From positions 365,518,459 through 365,582,458 of the forward strand of contig OZ010793.1 in NCBI GenBank assembly GCA_963932465.1: a stretch of 64,000 nt of DNA, read 5' to 3'. The notes beneath the pieces were generated by a model, which was not told the origin of the DNA, searched no databases, and was given only the letters and a program-made list of their open reading frames with translations. The translations under genes were made by a program, and so were the position numbers. The stretch is from Maratus speciosus (Eukaryota; Arthropoda; Arachnida; Araneae; Salticidae). Below, one piece after another: positions 47,681 through 59,725 of the stretch. How positions within the stretch are numbered: the stretch's first letter is position 1; the number at the start of each line of letters is the position of its first letter.

Positions 47681-48713
47681 TAGGGATGCACCGAATATTC
47701 GGTATCTATTCGGTATTCGGCCATGTTACCGAATATTCGGTTTGGCCGAATAGCAAACTATTTGGTATACCGAATATTCGGTTTGGCCGAATATCAAAAT
47801 ATTCGGCCGAGCCGAATACTTCAGAAAAACTTTTTAAACATATTTTTAAAAACCTTATACAACTTCTTACGTTTAAGAGTCAACTTATAAAGATATTCAG
47901 AATAATTAGAAACAAAATCATATTTAAATAAAAGAGAATGTTTTTACATTATTTATTTGCTGTTTGTTAAGTATTATTTAAGAAAATTAACCAATCACGA
48001 GGATTTTCATTGGAATTAATTATGTACAAAGGCAAGTTCCTGAACATTGTCAAGTAAATAATCTGTTTCTTGCTAAGATTTTCAGAACAACGTTTACAAT
48101 CTCTGAAAATAATTGCCCACTCCAGACACCGATCTAGGATGCATTTAAAAACTTCCTTGCTTAATCAAAGGGAGTAGAACAGTTATTCTTGCTAAGTTGC
48201 CACCATATAAAATTTTAATAGATTGTATTATTTATTTACTTTTACTTTAGTCTCTTCCTGACAGACAAATAATATATGATCCTGTACAATTTTTCTTTCA
48301 ATTTTTTCACAATTTCTCTTTGATTTTAAAATGTTTCTTTTAGAATTTAAGAAAATTATATTCATCTGTTTTAATTCTCAGAAGAAGCCATAAAATTTAA
48401 AATTTTATTAATTAAAAAAGTTTTATAACTATCCTCTTCTTAAATAACTCAAAGCAGATTTCTTTCAGCATAAAATTTACTTGAAAGAAGTTATTGGTTA
48501 TTAGAATAAAAGTTTCTGTTTTAAATATTATGTAAAATTGTTTTAAAATGTAACATTTTAGTGCCTTTAAACTTTGAAATATAAAAGTATTCGACAAGCC
48601 GAATATTCGGTATTCGACCAAATAGTTACTATTCGGCCTAGCAGTTACTATTCGGTTCGCCTGTAGGCCGAATATTCGGTATTCGGCTAAAATCACTATT
48701 CGGTGCATCCCTA
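47681..48713 (+). mobile_element. hAT-type non-autonomous element (TAGGGATGCACCGAA ends), complete
   Basis: Inverted ends TAGGGATGCACCGAAT / ATTCGGTGCATCCCTA are flanked by the exact 8-bp direct repeat ATTCTGGT (47673-47680 and 48714-48721), the hAT signature. Both terminal ~150 bp are dense in CCGAAT/ATTCGG, with palindromes such as CCGAATATTCGG. The AT-rich centre of ~0.75 kb has no transposase. The other copy in the window is at 1-117 plus 2961-3430. Confidence 0.95.
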
Positions 48714-48721
48714 ATTCTGGT

Positions 48722-48939
48722 GCCGGAAAAGAATCAGAAGTTATAAAGAAAAATTTATAATCAATGATATAAAGCATTGTAGTTCAACGGAAAAGACCGG
48801 GGTACTGTGTTCCTTTCTTTTTTAATATCTCTTAATAAATTAGAAGTCATATTAGAAAAGACGCGCAAATGCTACAGAATATAAATGATCTGGTGGTTTC
48901 TCTGATTCTGGCGCCTCATATGCAGATTTTATACGAGAG
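48722..48939. other. Short unannotated gap
   Basis: No recognised feature. Confidence 0.5.
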
Positions 48940-49273
48940 AAATACTTGGCCCAGCCGGGACCCCGGGCCGGCAGGATAAAGAGTTTTGATTGGACAGCCC
49001 GAAAAAAATAAAATAAATAAACAGGCCTGGCGGGAAATAAGTAAAAAAATTTAAACGGGTTAGGTCGACCTATAAAAATATTAGCGGGACGACCAGCTAT
49101 CTAACAAATTTAAAAGGGTCAAACTAAGCCGATAAAATATGAATAATTTTCGTGGACATGAGTGAGGTCAGAGTAAGAATAAATGTGCTGCACGAGCAAA
49201 TGCTAGCTTGACAACATCGCCAAGATAGTTTTCGTTCGGGCAGGGTCTGGAAATTTCGGCCCGTGCAGACTAT
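48940..49273. mobile_element. GGGCCGG-family hAT element, diverged short copy
   Basis: GGCCCAGCCGGGACCCCGG near the left and GGTCTGGAAATTTCGGCCCG plus TGCAGAC at the right match the ends of the copies at 24239 and 55592. Most of the interior is deleted. Confidence 0.7.
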
Positions 49274-49404
49274 TAACTCTGGGTAAAACTCACGCTTATA
49301 ACAAAAAGCATTAACAGATGAAGAAGGGCAATACTTCTTGTACTAAACTAAACTATGGTAAAATTAAACTAAATCTAAAAGTTGTTTTAATCTATTTTAT
49401 TTAA

Positions 49405-49630
49405 TCCTGCGTTAGTCGCATGTGTATCTCTGCGATGTAGGCCACCATTTTTCTCTTGTAAGTTTTGAACCAAGTGGATTCGAAACTGGTAGCTCCCACT
49501 ACCTTCCACCCACAAGTATAAAATTTTCACCCGGGCCCACTTGCTCTCAAACCAGCTATAATGCATTCAAAACTTACAGGAGGAAAATGGCAGATTGTAT
49601 CACAGAGATACACGTGCGACTAATGCAGGG
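49405..49630. mobile_element. TTAA-type MITE (CCCTGCATTAGTCGCA ends)
   Basis: Left TCCTGCGTTAGTCGCATGTG and right (complemented) CCCTGCATTAGTCGCACGTG are flanked by TTAA (49401-49404, 49631-49634). It is 226 bp with inverted arms of about 75 bp that include GTGTATCTCTG and TGTAAGTTTTGAA. Confidence 0.88.
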
Positions 49631-49826
49631 TTAAATGAATTAAATAACATATTTAAAGCTTGTGAATCTTTTCTGTTAATTCGATGTAAAATTTCAAGAA
49701 CATTGAATAAATACACGAAAAAACAAATAAGTAAGCAAATAAGAAAATGTTACAGGAAAAATATCTTAAGAAACTTGCAGAAAACCAACGGAAACTTAGC
49801 TGGAACAAATGCATTAAAGATTATTA

Positions 49827-51369
49827 CAGTCCTCAGCAAAAGTTTAGACACTAGGGATATTTAACCTTTAAATAAAAAATACGAACTCTTGGGTTATACA
49901 AATGGCTATACTTATTTTTAAGTATATTTTAAACATGTTAGGACGGAAATAATTTTTTTAATGTAGGATAATATTTAATTTAACTGAAAAAAGTGAAATT
50001 TGCATATTGCAAAAGTTTAGACACTTTCTTGATTTTTGGCAACTGTTCACGGAAAAATGCAAATTTCAAACTTATGACGTCGCTTGCATGAAGTATTTAA
50101 GTGCACCTAGTATGATAGCATCGGTTAGTGAAGACGCCGCTAGCTAGAAATATTCAGTCAGATGAAGTACTTGAAGTATGGAAGCAGAAATCGAAAGGAA
50201 AGACCTTTGCAGAAATTTAATCTACTTTAAATTATCCAAAAAAGTCTGTCTATCAAGTATTGTTTGAGGGTGACTTCGTCAAAGCAAAACATAGATCTAT
50301 GGAAGGCCTTGTGTGACCAGAAAATGACATGATAGAAGGATCCATAAACTGGCATCTACACAAATGCAGACTGCTAGTCACATTAAAAGTGAGGTAGGAT
50401 TTTCTGTGTCGGCGGACACGATTCGTAGATGAATTAAAGGAAAAGGTAAATTAATTTACATGAAAATTATAAAACAGCCAAGCTTTGAAATCTCACGACA
50501 ATTTGACGAGAATGCAGTCGACTTTCAAACATATATGATATGAACCCCAATGGTGTACTGTGATATTCAGTGACGAAAAAAAGTCGGAATTTCCATGGGC
50601 CAGAGTAGACATACAATCGACACGACTTGTGTAAAGATCCTTGGACTTTCTTTAGTCGACAACTAAGGGAGTGACTCTTTAATGATTTGGGCATCCCTTT
50701 GCTTTAATGCTCAAGTATCTCTGGAGTTCTTCAAAGGTCGATAAACTGCGCAAGACTACATACATACATTGAATAACAATTTACAGATATTTAGTGGACT
50801 TTTAGCTGGTACAAAGTATGTATTTCAGCAAGATAATGCCTCCATTCCTGTTGCATACAAAACAAAAACTTGGTTTAACTCTCACAATATTACTGTTCTC
50901 GAATGACCGACATGTAGCCTTGATCTGAACCAAATCGAAAACCTTTGTGGCATCATATCGCATAAGGTTTGCGCAAATTTATGATAATGCTCTTCTGTTA
51001 ATGAACTTCGAGCTGCTGTTGAACTTGTTTGGTACGAAATATACCCTCAAATGATGCAGGATTTAGTTTCTTCGGCAGAAAGTCACATTTTTGCGCTAAT
51101 TGCAGACAATGTAAGGTGCAGTTCGATTTTAATTTATGGTTATATTTCTGTAAATATACTGATTGTCTATACTTTTGCCAGAATATTTTTTACCACAATG
51201 TTAATTTTTTTTAATTATATTTTATGTAAAGTGTATAACTTAAAATTTATTGTTTGTCAATAAAGGATAAATCACAAGTAATATATGACAGGTGAGTTAC
51301 AGCAATTGGTTACATACTTCTCAGTACAGAAGAGAAATCGATCATTGTCTAAACTTTTGCTGCGCACTG
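49827..51369 (+). mobile_element. Tc1-family DNA transposon, inactivated
   Basis: Inverted ends share CAGCAAAAGTTTAGACA: left CAGTCCTCAGCAAAAG and, complemented, right CAGTGCGCAGCAAAAG. TA flanks lie at 49825-49826 and 51370-51371. It is 1543 bp, normal for a Tc1 element. A further copy of GCAAAAGTTTAGACAC lies at about 50010, so the left end has an internal direct repeat of the terminal motif. It encodes the transposase relic described separately. Confidence 0.95.
50105..51110 (+). pseudogene. Tc1 transposase relic (DD34E)
   Basis: Recognisable cut-and-paste transposase pieces: WCTVIFSDEKK (first catalytic D at 50572-50574), FQQDNAS (second D at 50832-50834) and LDLNQIENLCG (E at 50937-50939). 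There are exactly 34 residues between the second D and the E, the Tc1 spacing. It is dead: TAA at 50632-50634 and TGA at 50904-50906 interrupt the frame, the first and second D are out of frame with one another, and the N-terminal helix-turn-helix region also carries stops. Confidence 0.9.
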
Positions 51370-51371
51370 TA

Positions 51372-51935
51372 TTAGACAAAAGTAAAGCAGCCTTGTAGAA
51401 AACGTAAAGCATTCGATGGAGTAGAAAACATGTAGAATCATTGTTCCACATATGGAGATCGACCCATTCCCGTATCTCATTTTTTGTTCACTGTGTGCGT
51501 AAAATTATCGAAAAGGGGAAATTCTGTGTTGACAGCTGCAACTATGCTTAGAATTTCACACCAGGTACATTGTTCTGCTAAGAAAGGGAAAATATGCTTT
51601 TATTAATTTAAATTTTGGGGTTTTTTTGTTTTCGGCTGTTACGGTCATTTTGTGCTGGCGAGGGCTAAGTAAGATAATTTAAAATATGGCTTTAGATCTG
51701 TTATGTACACTTTAGCCAGAATAGACTTTAGTTACTTTTTGGCGAAACAATACCTTATTCATTGATGTCAAAGTAATGCAATGATACATAAAGCGAGATA
51801 TTTTGCTATTTTTCTTATTTAAAAATTAATTGTTAAGCAAAAAAAATGTAGTCCATTTTAAATACTTGACAAACCAAAAATTGATGCAGATTTTGTTTCT
51901 TGGAATATTATTTTGAGGGGGGGGGGGAGGGGCTG

Positions 51936-51966
<31 letters not shown>

Positions 51967-52393
51967 TATAATATGTTTTATTCAACAATTTTATAAGATT
52001 TACAATATTATAATATTATATTAAATTGTTTAGGTTTTTCAGTATTTTGAGATTTCTTAGTGGGTTCTATATGCCGATTAGCTTTACTTTAATATTTTTT
52101 ATAATGATTAATGTTATTACATGCCTTCTTCATTAAGAGTTTTGGTTAACATCGTTATATGAACTTGTAAGATAATTTTTGATTCAAATGCATTATATAA
52201 CCATTATAAAATATTACAAATTATTATCTATTTTAAATATTTAAATTATAAATTAAGTTTTAAGACAAGATTCAAACATTATAAATTTTAAATTTGGAAC
52301 AACAAATTATTAAATGAAGTAATTATAAATGAAGATTTATGAGAAGGTCCAAACATTTATAAATGAAGTTTTAAATAAGATTCAAACATTATA

Positions 52394-52427
<34 letters not shown>

Positions 52428-53843
52428 TTAATATGAACAGGAAGTTGAATGCATAAAAAACATTGGAAAATAGAAATATTTGACATATATAGTCAAACTT
52501 TTAGTAATTAAAACATTTTAACAAATGAAAAATAAACAGTAAGAAAACGAAATCATTGATAGTACCATTAAACCCATTATTCAAAATGCAGTATATCAAA
52601 GTGGAAAATATATAAATTCAATAAGAAAAATTACAAAAACAATGCAAAAAAGAGAACGAGACATCAATGAAACTTATGAGGTGAGGCTTGTCTTCAGAGC
52701 CAATATTTCGACATCATAAGTCAAGCACAGTTGATTTCCGAAAGAGAAATAGGAAGCAATGCTTTAAAGCCTATTTTTCGCATTATTCAATCAACCGTAT
52801 CCAATAGATTTAGACATAAACAAGCCGGACATAATAAATATTTAAAAAGGAACATGTAGTTGAAAAACTTACTGTTTTAATATATAGAAACGGTAAAAAT
52901 TTATCACGAAACAGAGCAAAAATTGCTGATAATCCACATAAACAATCGTCAAAACTTAAATTGAAAATCCCTTTTCACGTGGTATTAGAAGCAGTTACAG
53001 TTAACAGCGAAAATTGACAGTTTAAAATAAGCAAATGATTGAGGGAAAAAATACTAATATTAATAGAATAATTGTTAAATATATTGTGTAATAAAATAAA
53101 ACATAATAAATTATTTTATATGCTAATTAAAATAATTTAGAGATAATTTATTAAAAAAATAGGATTGGAAAAAAAAATACAGTATGCAGGTATTAAATTG
53201 AACATGAAGTATTTGACGAAATTTGTAGTGCAGCCATCTGTAGATAATTTTTAATATAGATATGAAGGAATGTAAACTAATTTTAGTACTGCCATCTATT
53301 GATGATATTTTAAGTTAAGTACTTAAAACGATCATTATCAATTGGGAATAGAAAATATAAGTGAAGTGTTATGCAAATTAAAAATCAAGGTTTATTCATT
53401 ATAAATTTTAACAAACTTATGAGCGTAACAGAGAAGCATGGAATTTAAAAAATGCATTAAAGCTTGAATAATGCAAATATTAGTGGAACTATGGCAGACT
53501 CATCAAGTCCAAATTATCCTAAGTTCCATAAATTACATCAACTATTACATCCTTAATTATATATATATATATAAGAATAGTAACAATTTGTGGATTTAAG
53601 TTAATACAAATTATAATTTTTTATAACTAAAAAAATATATATATAAAAAATAAAATTAAAATTTGTCTAAGATTGCTAAAATTAAAAAAATGTATAAATT
53701 AATGTACAACATTATAAGATAACTGAATAAGTTAAATATATACCTCACAATTACATAATCATTTAAATTAATTTTAAATTAATTAAAAAAATTGTTGTTG
53801 TTTAGATCTAAATCAACTAATTAGAATATTGATTATAAATAAT
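51372..53843. other. Very AT-rich stretch with simple repeats
   Basis: G tract at 51917-51930, (TA)n at 51935-51970, A27 at 52399-52425, AT at 53558-53574. 52600-52960 is slightly more complex but no frame is recognisable. No gene found. Confidence 0.5.
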
Positions 53844-53845
53844 TA

Positions 53846-54665
53846 CAGTCGTCCCCGTTTAAACGAATATTGACGATTCCATAAATAATATTCGATTAAG
53901 CGGGTTATTTGATTAAACGGGGAGTCATAACTATAATATTTAATGCGGAATAAAAAGGTAAAATAACCATCTACGATATATTTAATTAACAGCATAATAA
54001 ATCGTTAATAGAATAACATAAACTAAAATAAATACAAATGCTACTATAAAGTAAATAAATATTAATTTAATGTCAGTACATACATTTATATGGTTTACAT
54101 CACACTTAATGCAGCTCATTTGAATTTGGTCAAAACTTTGCTACTTATAATTTACTTTACTTATACTGCCTTAAAAAAAATCGTTTAAAGCGGTTTGTTT
54201 AAGTGAAATTTTAAAGGAGTAAATATAGAGTTATTTTTCGAATGAGTGCAAAATATCACAACTACCATCTCGAGTCTCAAAGTGACGGCGCATTGCCATT
54301 AAAGCCTGGTTAACAGCAAGAAGTGATGGTGGGGAGATCAAGGCGGGAAAATCATTTGACCTGTCCATTATACACCTGCTGACCGAAATCATTGCAGGAA
54401 GAACTTAAAATTTGTTGTCAGCGTAAAGGAACCGAAAATGTCAAAAGGTGGAAGGAAGTTCCAACTGAAACGTGCTTTCCGCGCCTATTTTCAAACATTG
54501 GTCACACAGTTGTTATTCGATTAAGCGGGGACGTTCGTAAAAGGTATTTGGTTTAAGCGGGGAAAAATAACACAGAACCAATAGGAATAAATTCGGTTCC
54601 GGGGGATTCTATTCGAATAAGCGGGGTATTCGATTATCCGTGACCCGATTAAGTGGGGAGGACTG
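53846..54665. mobile_element. pogo-like TA element (CAGTCGTCCCCG ends)
   Basis: Left CAGTCGTCCCCGTTTAAACG and right (complemented) CAGTCCTCCCCACTTAATCG are flanked by TA (53844-53845, 54666-54667). Subterminal ATTCGATTAAGCGGG motifs recur near both ends, as ATTCGATTATCCG and GGTTTAAGCGGGG. The 54270-54490 interior is less AT-rich but shows no intact transposase. It is 820 bp and non-autonomous. Confidence 0.85.
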
Positions 54666-54667
54666 TA

Positions 54668-55583
54668 ACATCTTAAATTCTTTCATACTTGCATTAAATT
54701 TTAATTAAAAAATTGTTTACAAAATTTGGGGGGACGGGGAGGGTGTGTAGATAGAATTAAACATTACATTTTTACATGATTATATATATATATATATGTA
54801 TATCATATATTGTAATAGAATCTGCTATTCTGCTATTTATAAAAATAAAATAAAAATAGAAATTAAAACTATTTTAGGCATTATTAAGGAGTGCTGAATC
54901 ATCAAACATAACATAAACAAATATATAAAGTAACTGTATAATTTTTGCAATGAACCTCTGTCTCTCTTTTTTTAAATAATAAATTAACATTTGCGCATAA
55001 ACTTTCCAGCCAACACCGCCCTCATCCGTAATCTATCATCTAACCACCCAGCCTCGTTATTAAAAATTTTGCTTTGTTTTGTATTTTGTTTTTATGATTT
55101 TTTAATTTTTTATGCAATAATTACGACCCTAATGTATAAATTTTTGTAGGGAAAATCGATTCCAGTATAATTTTCTTTTTTTTAATCTTCAGTAAACATG
55201 TTTTTTTTTTGTTTTTTTTTTCTTTTAGTTGCTTAGAATACTTCATTTAAATAGATTTTGATAACTAGTAATTCATAATAACGTTTCAAAAATATTGATT
55301 CTTTATTCTTTTTATGAGATGTGAAGCTGCTATTTTGAAGAGTATATTTGGTCATACAGTTTAATGTACTCAGAAAATATTGCAGGAAAAAAAAGTGTTT
55401 ATTTTCAAAACTAAGTAAGAGTGTAGAGACAGTTTTTATATTTGTATAAATTATTATTTGTCCCATAGCATATTGACATTAATCCTTTGGAACCAGCGTC
55501 TCATATACAAATTTATTCGATTGGCACCACTTTTTAAAACCGTTATCTTTACTTATTTAATCACGGAAATGCCCTAATTTACT
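54668..55583. other. Unannotated AT-rich stretch
   Basis: (AT)n at 54780-54796, T runs near 55200-55225. No gene recognised. Confidence 0.5.
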
Positions 55584-55591
55584 GTATGCAC

Positions 55592-56884
55592 TAGAGGTCT
55601 GCACGGGCCCGGGCTTGGCCCGCGGGCCGGGCCGGGCCGGCAGAATTAGGACAATTTTTTCAACGGGCCGGGCCGGCAAAAAAACTGAACGGGCCTGCAG
55701 GGCCGGGCCAATAAAAAAAATAATCGGGCCTATCGGCCCGATATAAGAGTTCAAGCGAAGCAGATAAAATACGAGCCATTTTCCATGAAGATGATTTTCT
55801 CGAGAAGTATAAATGTGCGTCACGAGCCGATGCGAGTTGAACAACATCAATACAGATATGTAACATGTCCATCGTAGAGATCGGCATTGTACAGTTACAA
55901 GATGTCTGATTACGGGTTTAATTTTTCTTCAGCAGACTCGTGCCGGGACGGAACTGGTCTTAATCGATCTCAGGATGTGTAGGACAGGCATTATGTTTTG
56001 TAAAAGTATTAATAGTGATAATGAACTTCTGTTAACAGTATCTTTGGAAATATACCTTAAGGGGTTCTCATATTCACTGCTCAACAATGCGAAACTTTCA
56101 AACACATTTTCTGACACATTTTTAACTATAAAGGCATAAAATTCACAGGCCTGACTATTGAAGGCATTTGGAAACGAATAGCTTTCTCCATATTTGATAA
56201 ATTACTTACAGAGATAACAGAGAGTCTTGTCATGTGACTGTACGTTTTTCTCCTTTCCTGTGCTATCGCTTCCGGAAATTCGATTCATAATGCTAACTTT
56301 GGCAGTATTTTCAGAGAAAGATATATTGCTTTTATCTATGAAAAAGAAGGCATATACATAGTTTCTGAATAAGAATACCTGCCAATCTTACGCGTTTCCG
56401 AAAAGAAATGAATTCTCAAATGTGTCGAAATGTAACTTTTTTCGATTTGAGAAAAGCCTTAAAAATGAGAGAAATATTTTCGCAAATCTACTTTTTATCA
56501 TACAGCTTCAAAAGGTATCATGTTTTTAATCCTTTATTCTGAACTACATTAACTTTTTAATGAATCCTTATTGGAATTTCGAAATGTCTGTAGAGACGAT
56601 GACTAAAACACCGTGTAATCGTTAATGTTTACTATTGTGTGTTTTCTGCTTTGCGAACACATAGTAATCTAAAATATACTGTAAAATTTTCCCGTAAATA
56701 TGTACGTAGTACTCATTAAAATAATCTTAATTGTATGTCGAGAAAAACTGATTTTTTTTGTAGAAATTGAATCGGGCCGGGCCTGTTTTCATTAATTTTT
56801 GTACGGGCCGGGCCGGGCCGAGAACTGTAAAAATGCAAACGGGCCGGGCCCGGGCCTGGAAATTCCGGCCCGTGCAGACCTCTA
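55592..56884. mobile_element. GGGCCGG-rich hAT-type element, copy 2 (complete)
   Basis: Ends TAGAGGTCTGCACGGGCC / GGCCCGTGCAGACCTCTA are flanked by the exact 8-bp duplication GTATGCAC (55584-55591 and 56885-56892). It is collinear with copy 1, lacking that copy's TTAA insertion (empty site at about 56056). Open frames on the minus strand rich in Pro/Ala/Gly/Arg come from GGGCCGG subrepeats and are not genes. Confidence 0.95.
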
Positions 56885-56892
56885 GTATGCAC

Positions 56893-57439
56893 CCATGATT
56901 CTGAAGGTATTAAAGGAGGAAATCTGCCTTTTGGTGAGTAACTTACATTCGCCGTCTAATATCAAGTCTAAATCGCTTTGCCTAAAATTTTGTGAAGACG
57001 CCATTTTTATGAAACAAAACTTTATGAAAAGCGCATATTTTTATTTATTTATTTATTTATTTTATGAAATAGAATCGTGTGAAAAGACCACAGAATGGAA
57101 CCAATTTTTGTCTGGATCAATTCCAGCAAATGCGCTAAATTTCAAATTCGTTGGTCGTATTTTTGCACCCTGTTATTACTTCGCATACTGAAAAATAAAC
57201 ATGATAATCCGATGACAACTGAACGTTTCGGCGAAAATGTCGTAATTGAATTGTGAAATTTGAATTTAAAAAGCGGACACGTATTTCTGTAGGAACATTT
57301 CTCTAATATATAAAGTCAATGAAATATCAAAACTCTCGTCTCTTTAATTCTACTCGGTTGTTAATCATCACTTTAATTAATGTTAGTTTACTTCTCTCTT
57401 CTAAAGCGTTTTCCCACCCCATTACCAACAGTCTTGCGT
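56893..57439. other. Unannotated stretch
   Basis: Contains (ATTT)n at 57040-57062. The 98-residue frame at 56895-57191 starts beside the element and has no recognisable domain. Confidence 0.45.
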
Positions 57440-57720
57440 AGGAGAGAAAAAAATGAATCAAATGATCGCGTGCCTCTTGCATGTTGATGCTCTCGGTGCT
57501 AAATAAATTGCGTTCATCCTCGCCGTACGCTTCCCCCCTTGTTCATTTCTGCTCCGTGTGTCGTTCCTATTATTGCGTGTTACCTGCGTGATGTGTGGTT
57601 TGCACGGCAATCGATACCAGCACTTCCCGTTGAGTTCGTGACTCTTCATTACAACGTGAGAACTCTTCAAAAGTGTAGGTTGACAATGCCTAGTCGTACA
57701 ATCAATCGTTTAGCAGCAGG
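57440..57720. other. CpG-rich, less AT-rich island of unknown nature
   Basis: About 16 or more CpG in 280 bp against a CpG-poor background. No TATA-like or start context can be assigned with confidence. A 90-residue plus-strand frame (57539-57811) crosses it without recognisable domain. It may be a promoter/alternative first exon, an LTR fragment or another repeat. Confidence 0.35.
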
Positions 57721-57896
57721 ATTTAATCTCTTTTATGCTGTTGCATTTATTTTAAATGGAGTTGTATGGAGATTATACGAAAATTTGTACCGTATGAAAA
57801 GTGGTCATTGATTATCTAAAATATTGCCTTTTTTACGCTTATATTGCGATTATTTCACGAGATGCTCCTTTTAGATGCATCTTAAGATGCCTTTAA

Positions 57897-58050
57897 TCCC
57901 TTCGCGACGAGAGTCGTTTGCTCAAATTTTAATATCTTTTACTACCAGTTTTTCAAAACAGAAAATTTTCTGTAATTGAATCGCGAAAATGCTCTGATTA
58001 AATAAGGTAAACTTTACAGTAAAAAATAACTGGCGGGAATAATGTAAATA
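57897..58050. mobile_element. Fragment related to the TTAA element at 32315
   Basis: TTAA (57893-57896) followed by TCCCTTCGCGACG resembles that family's TTAACCCTTTGCACTCCG end. AAAATGCTCTGATTAAATAAGG is its internal segment in the opposite orientation. The right end was not found. Confidence 0.4.
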
Positions 58051-58598
58051 AAATATTTAAAGGAATTAATTATTGAGTTTACGATGAATTTAGGTTATGG
58101 TATATAGTTGAACTTGATTGCTGATAAATTTAATATTTTATTCTTATCTAAGCATAAATATTTTATTCTGTGTAGGTAATTAAATAAAATATTTTTATAA
58201 ACAGATTTATGTAAGCATAAATTATGCGTGAAAATATTTTTCATTAAAAAGAAAATCAGATTTTTTATCATAAATGTCAATTGCTAATTTAATATTTTTA
58301 TTTTATTACTAAGCGTTATTTTTAAGTCAAGAAAGTTTATTTTATTATTTTTCATATCATTTTGACTTAACGTAATCTGACTGGGATATTTGGTAAAGGT
58401 AACGGAGCGATATTAAAGTCATTGAAATAAACAGTACCAATATCTTATCTATATCGATAATAAACATATAATCATGGATATTACCCAATGAATTTCTTTC
58501 ATAGTAATATACAAAATTCCACATATTCTTTTGACCTTTATTTTTATTTTTGGAAAGCTGTTCAGAAAAAGTTTGCAGGTGCACTGTAAAAAAATCAA
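58051..58598. other. Unannotated AT-rich stretch
   Basis: No gene or repeat recognised. Confidence 0.5.
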
Positions 58599-58600
58599 TA

Positions 58601-59723
58601 CAAAAACCCTAAACGGGTTAAATTAAAAGTTTGTGACGCAGCACTTTATCTCATGCTTTAGCTCTAAGAATTTTAAATATGGAACTTATAAATAATGATA
58701 TCAAACTTTGAGTGACGCTATGCTATTTCTTAAAAAAATGTATATTTGTATTATTTATTTCATCATTTTATTTTTTTTTTCTATTTATAATCGCATGTGC
58801 AAAAGTTATGTTTAACATGAAAAGCTGTATAAAACTTTATTCCCCGTTGCTTTATCATCTACACTACATCTCTCATAAATTCAAAATATGAGTTTTAAAA
58901 GATATGATATAAAATTTAAGTGACGCCTTGATGTGGCTTTAAAAGTTTTTTTTTTTAATTTAATTTAAATTATTTTTGATTTGGTTAAAATATATTTTCA
59001 CATCTAAACAATATTTTTAATTTTCCAATTCACTGTTAAATGTATCACTTTCATTGAATCTGTACTATGCATTGAAATGAATTTATTTCAATAAATTGAT
59101 TTATCTTTTGTGTCACGCTATTCAAAATTGTAAGTAAGATTTATGTAAATGGTTTCTTTGCATCATTGTATCCAAACTAAGTGAAATGTATGCAAATGGA
59201 TACAATGACGCAAAGAAACCATTTACATAAATCTCACTTACAATTTGGAATAGCATGACACAAAAGATAAATCAATATATTGAAATAAATACATTTCAAT
59301 GCATAGTATAGATTCAATGAAAGTGATATATTTAAGAATGAATTGGAAAATTAAAAGTATTGTTTAGATGTAATTTAAGTTGAATTTTAAAACAAACCTT
59401 TTAAAGCCACATCAAGGCGTCGTTTAAATTTTATGTCATATCTTTTAAAATTCATATTTTGAATTTATGAGAGATGTAGATGATAAAGCAACAGGGAATA
59501 AAGTTTTATACAGCTTTTCATGTTGAACATAACTTTTGCACATGCGATCATAAATAGAACAAAAATAAAATGATGAAATAAATAATACAAATATACATTT
59601 TTTAAGAAATAGCATAGCGTCACTCAAAATTTGATATCATTATTTTTAAGTTCCATATTTAAATTTCTTAGAGCATAAGATAAAGTGCTCCGTCACTAAC
59701 TTTTAACCCGTTAAGGGTTTTTG
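58601..59723. mobile_element. TA-flanked foldback element, ~0.55-kb inverted arms
   Basis: Left CAAAAACCCTAAACGGGTTA and right (complemented) CAAAAACCCTTAACGGGTTA are flanked by TA (58599-58600, 59724-59725). The arms stay inverted-similar over their whole length, meeting near 59160-59215 where AAATGGTTTCTTTGC is mirrored as GCAAAGAAACCATTT. There is no coding capacity. Transcripts through it would fold into a long hairpin. Confidence 0.92.
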
Positions 59724-59725
59724 TA

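Noticed and set aside
55557..55887. Minus-strand frames rich in Pro, Ala, Gly and Arg
   Set aside because: Translation of GGGCCGG subrepeats at the end of the hAT element.
57539..57811. 90-residue frame through the CpG-rich patch
   Set aside because: No domain or splice support; kept only as an unexplained island.
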